64,000 nucleotides of DNA from Devosia sp. (lineage in GTDB: Bacteria; Pseudomonadota; Alphaproteobacteria; Rhizobiales; Devosiaceae), in the NCBI RefSeq assembly GCF_017307495.1, contig NZ_JAFKHE010000013.1, forward strand, positions 124,001 through 188,000. The letters run 5' to 3'. The position numbers and the translations under genes were made by a program. The stretch's first letter is position 1; every line of letters begins with the position of its first letter. Below, one piece after another: positions 62,245 through 64,000 of the stretch. The notes beneath the pieces were generated by a model, which ran no database searches, had not been told where the DNA came from, and saw only the letters and a list, made by a program, of their open reading frames with translations.

Positions 62245-64000
62245 TCAGTTGGCCTTGCCGGCGGCCTTTTCCTCGACCTTGGGCTTGCGCCTGAAGCTCG
62301 CGGCGATGTTGCCGAGCAGGTCGACCTCGGCGCCGTGGCGCTTCATGATGAACCACTGCTGGGTCACCGAGAGCAGGTTGTTCCAGGCCCAGTAGATCAC
62401 CAGGCCGGCCGGGAACGAGCCGAGCATGAAGGTGAAGATCACCGGCATCCAGTTGAAGATCATCGCCTGGGTCGGATCCGGCGGCGGCGGGTTGAGCTTC
62501 ATCTGCACCCACATGGTGACGCCCATCAGCAGCGGCCACACGCCCAGGTGCAGCAGCCCGCCGACGAACGGCAGCGTGGTCGGGTTCCACGGAATGAGCC
62601 CGAACAGGGTGAAGATGTTGGTCGGGTCCGGCGCCGCGAGGTCGACGATCCAGCCGAAGAACGGCGCATGGCGCATCTCGAGCGAGATGAAGAGCACCGT
62701 GTAGAGCGAGAAGAACACCGGGATCTGGATGAGGATCGGCCAGCAACCCGCCAGCGGGTTGATCTTCTCTTTCTTGTAGAGCTCCATCATCGCCTGCTGC
62801 TGCTGCACGCGATCGTCCTTGAAGCGCTCCTGGATGGACTTCATTTCCGGCTGCACGCGCCGCATGGCCGCCATCGAGGCGTAGGAGCGGTTGGCGAGCG
62901 GGAAGAACAGCGCCTTGACGAACACGGTCACCGCCAGGATGGCGACGCCGAAATTGCCCAGGATCCCGTACAGGAACTGCAGCAGCTCGAACATCGGGCG
63001 GGTGATGAAGTGCAGCCAGCCCCAGTCGATCAGCAGCTCGAGCCGGTCGAACTTGTAGGTGCTGTCATAGGCGTCGATGACGCGGGTCTGCTTGGCGCCG
63101 GCGAAGGCATAGGTCTTGTTCTCGGCCTTGCCGCCGGCCGGGACCAGCACCGGCGTGCTCTCGACGAAGCTCGTCTGGTAGATGTCGAGCGCGCCCGCAA
63201 GGCTGTGCGAGAAGCGGGCATTGAGCGGCGAGCCGGGTTCGGAAAGGATGGCCGTGGCCCAGTACTTGTCGCCGATGCCGACCCAGCCGCCGGTCGTCGA
63301 GGTCCAGTCGTTCTGGCCGTCATGGGCGACGTCGCTGTACTTCTTGGACACGAGGTTGTTCGAGCCGAGCACGCCCAGCGGCCCTTCGTGCTGGACGAAG
63401 AAGTTCGAGACGTGCGGCGTGCCCTGGCGCACGACGCGCGAATAGGGATAGAGCGCCACGTCGCCCGCCGTGGTGTTTTCCACCGACTGCACGATGGTGA
63501 ACAGGTAGTGCTCGTCGACGCTGATGGTGCGGCGGAAGACGAGGCCGGCGCCATTGTCCCAGCGCAGCGTCACCGGGGTGGCCACGGTGAGGCTGGTGGC
63601 GCCGCCGTCGAGGCTCCACACGCTGTTGCCGTCGGGCAGCGCGGTGGTCGAGCCCGAGGCCGGGGCCCAGCCGCTCTCGATATAGTAGCCGCCCGGCGCG
63701 CCGGCGGGGCTGAGCAGGGTGATGATCGGCGACTGGGGGTCGACCGTCTCGGTGTAGTCCTTGAGCTTCAGGTCATCGAGACGCGCACCGGTCAGGCTGA
63801 TCGAGCCCGCCAGGGCCGGCGTGTCGATGGCGACGCGCGCCGCGGCCGCAAGGGCGGCGTCGCGGGTCGCGAAGGTGCCGGCCTGCGTCGTGTCGGTCGC
63901 GGCGGCGGGAGCGGCAGCGCTGCCGCCGGCCGCGGGCGTGGCGAGCCCCTGGTCCGGCGCGGCCGTGGTCGCGGCGGCCGTCGCCTGCTGCTGCGCCAGT
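62245..64000 (-). CDS. yidC: Membrane protein insertase YidC, 5' end outside the window
   Basis: 585 residues are present; the N-terminus lies beyond the window edge. A periplasmic beta-sandwich domain (~50-330 of this fragment, e.g. GSISLTGARLDDLKLKDYTE) precedes the insertase core: FGVAILAVTVFVKALFFPLA with the conserved groove Arg in NRSY, the coiled cytoplasmic loop MKSIQERFKDDR, NPLAGCWPILIQIPVFFSLY, and the last helices ending in a basic tail (RRKPKVEEKAAGKAN). It inserts membrane proteins alone or with SecYEG. The frame is open to the edge. Confidence 0.95.
   Translation of the reverse strand, partial: LAQQQATAAATTAAPDQGLATPAAGGSAAAPAAATDTTQAGTFATRDAALAAAARVAIDTPALAGSISLTGARLDDLKLKDYTETVDPQSPIITLLSPAGAPGGYYIESGWAPASGSTTALPDGNSVWSLDGGATSLTVATPVTLRWDNGAGLVFRRTISVDEHYLFTIVQSVENTTAGDVALYPYSRVVRQGTPHVSNFFVQHEGPLGVLGSNNLVSKKYSDVAHDGQNDWTSTTGGWVGIGDKYWATAILSEPGSPLNARFSHSLAGALDIYQTSFVESTPVLVPAGGKAENKTYAFAGAKQTRVIDAYDSTYKFDRLELLIDWGWLHFITRPMFELLQFLYGILGNFGVAILAVTVFVKALFFPLANRSYASMAAMRRVQPEMKSIQERFKDDRVQQQQAMMELYKKEKINPLAGCWPILIQIPVFFSLYTVLFISLEMRHAPFFGWIVDLAAPDPTNIFTLFGLIPWNPTTLPFVGGLLHLGVWPLLMGVTMWVQMKLNPPPPDPTQAMIFNWMPVIFTFMLGSFPAGLVIYWAWNNLLSVTQQWFIMKRHGAEVDLLGNIAASFRRKPKVEEKAAGKAN

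Overview
The window is a GC-rich chromosomal segment of a free-living alphaproteobacterium. I infer Hyphomicrobiales, and something Devosia-like. The reasons are the gene order yidC-engB-argB-HAD-dapD-dapE-truA-fmt-def, the SRP RNA directly upstream of dnaX-ybaB-recR, a Cpa/Tad pilus locus, a purine-nucleoside BMP-type transporter next to deo genes, and several families of long palindromic intergenic repeats. No rRNA, tRNA, phage, transposase or CRISPR array was recognised. The genus is an inference and was not tested.

1-4.6 kb (minus strand): a module of three coiled-coil/membrane proteins of unknown function, followed by a tiny membrane peptide and a membrane-bound hydrolase-like protein. 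4.7-5.9 kb: a CoxG-like protein and a HigBA toxin-antitoxin pair with a dyad operator. 6.0-18.1 kb: one long plus-strand nucleoside salvage locus. It encodes a BMP-family binding protein, a double ATPase and two permeases, then cytidine deaminase, DeoC, a tandem ALDH16-type aldehyde dehydrogenase, DeoA, DeoB and Upp. Imported nucleosides would be deaminated and phosphorolysed, the base salvaged by Upp, and the deoxyribose moiety cleaved to acetaldehyde (oxidised by the ALDH) and glyceraldehyde-3-phosphate.

18.8-34.4 kb: Flp/Tad pilus genes. Two TadE-like pseudopilins and a stand-alone secretin-N-domain protein are divergent from pilA-cpaA-cpaB-cpaC-cpaE-cpaF-tadB-tadC. TadD lies 4.5 kb further on, after an accessory patch (cupin/LysR pair; winged-helix/TPR regulator divergent from a small membrane protein and a ChaC-like enzyme). 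CpaD is not seen. 34.5-41 kb: leucyl aminopeptidase, a MarR-GNAT fusion, a GhrA-like reductase, a membrane-anchored cytochrome c, prephenate dehydratase and two small unknown proteins. A 170-bp tandem duplication lies at 36.8-37.1 kb.

41.1-64 kb: housekeeping genes. These are the SRP RNA, dnaX, ybaB, recR, rmuC, def, fmt, truA, two paralogous membrane proteins, dapE, dapD, a LOG protein, a pyrimidine 5'-nucleotidase, argB, engB and yidC (cut by the window edge). Accessory genes sit among them: a DHA2 drug-efflux pump, and a SigK-like sigma / RskA-like anti-sigma / fasciclin / Tat-exported MsrB group. That group resembles the mycobacterial SigK-RskA-MPT70/83 system and is the most system-like association here. 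Four repeat families (called A to D below) occupy most of the larger intergenic gaps.
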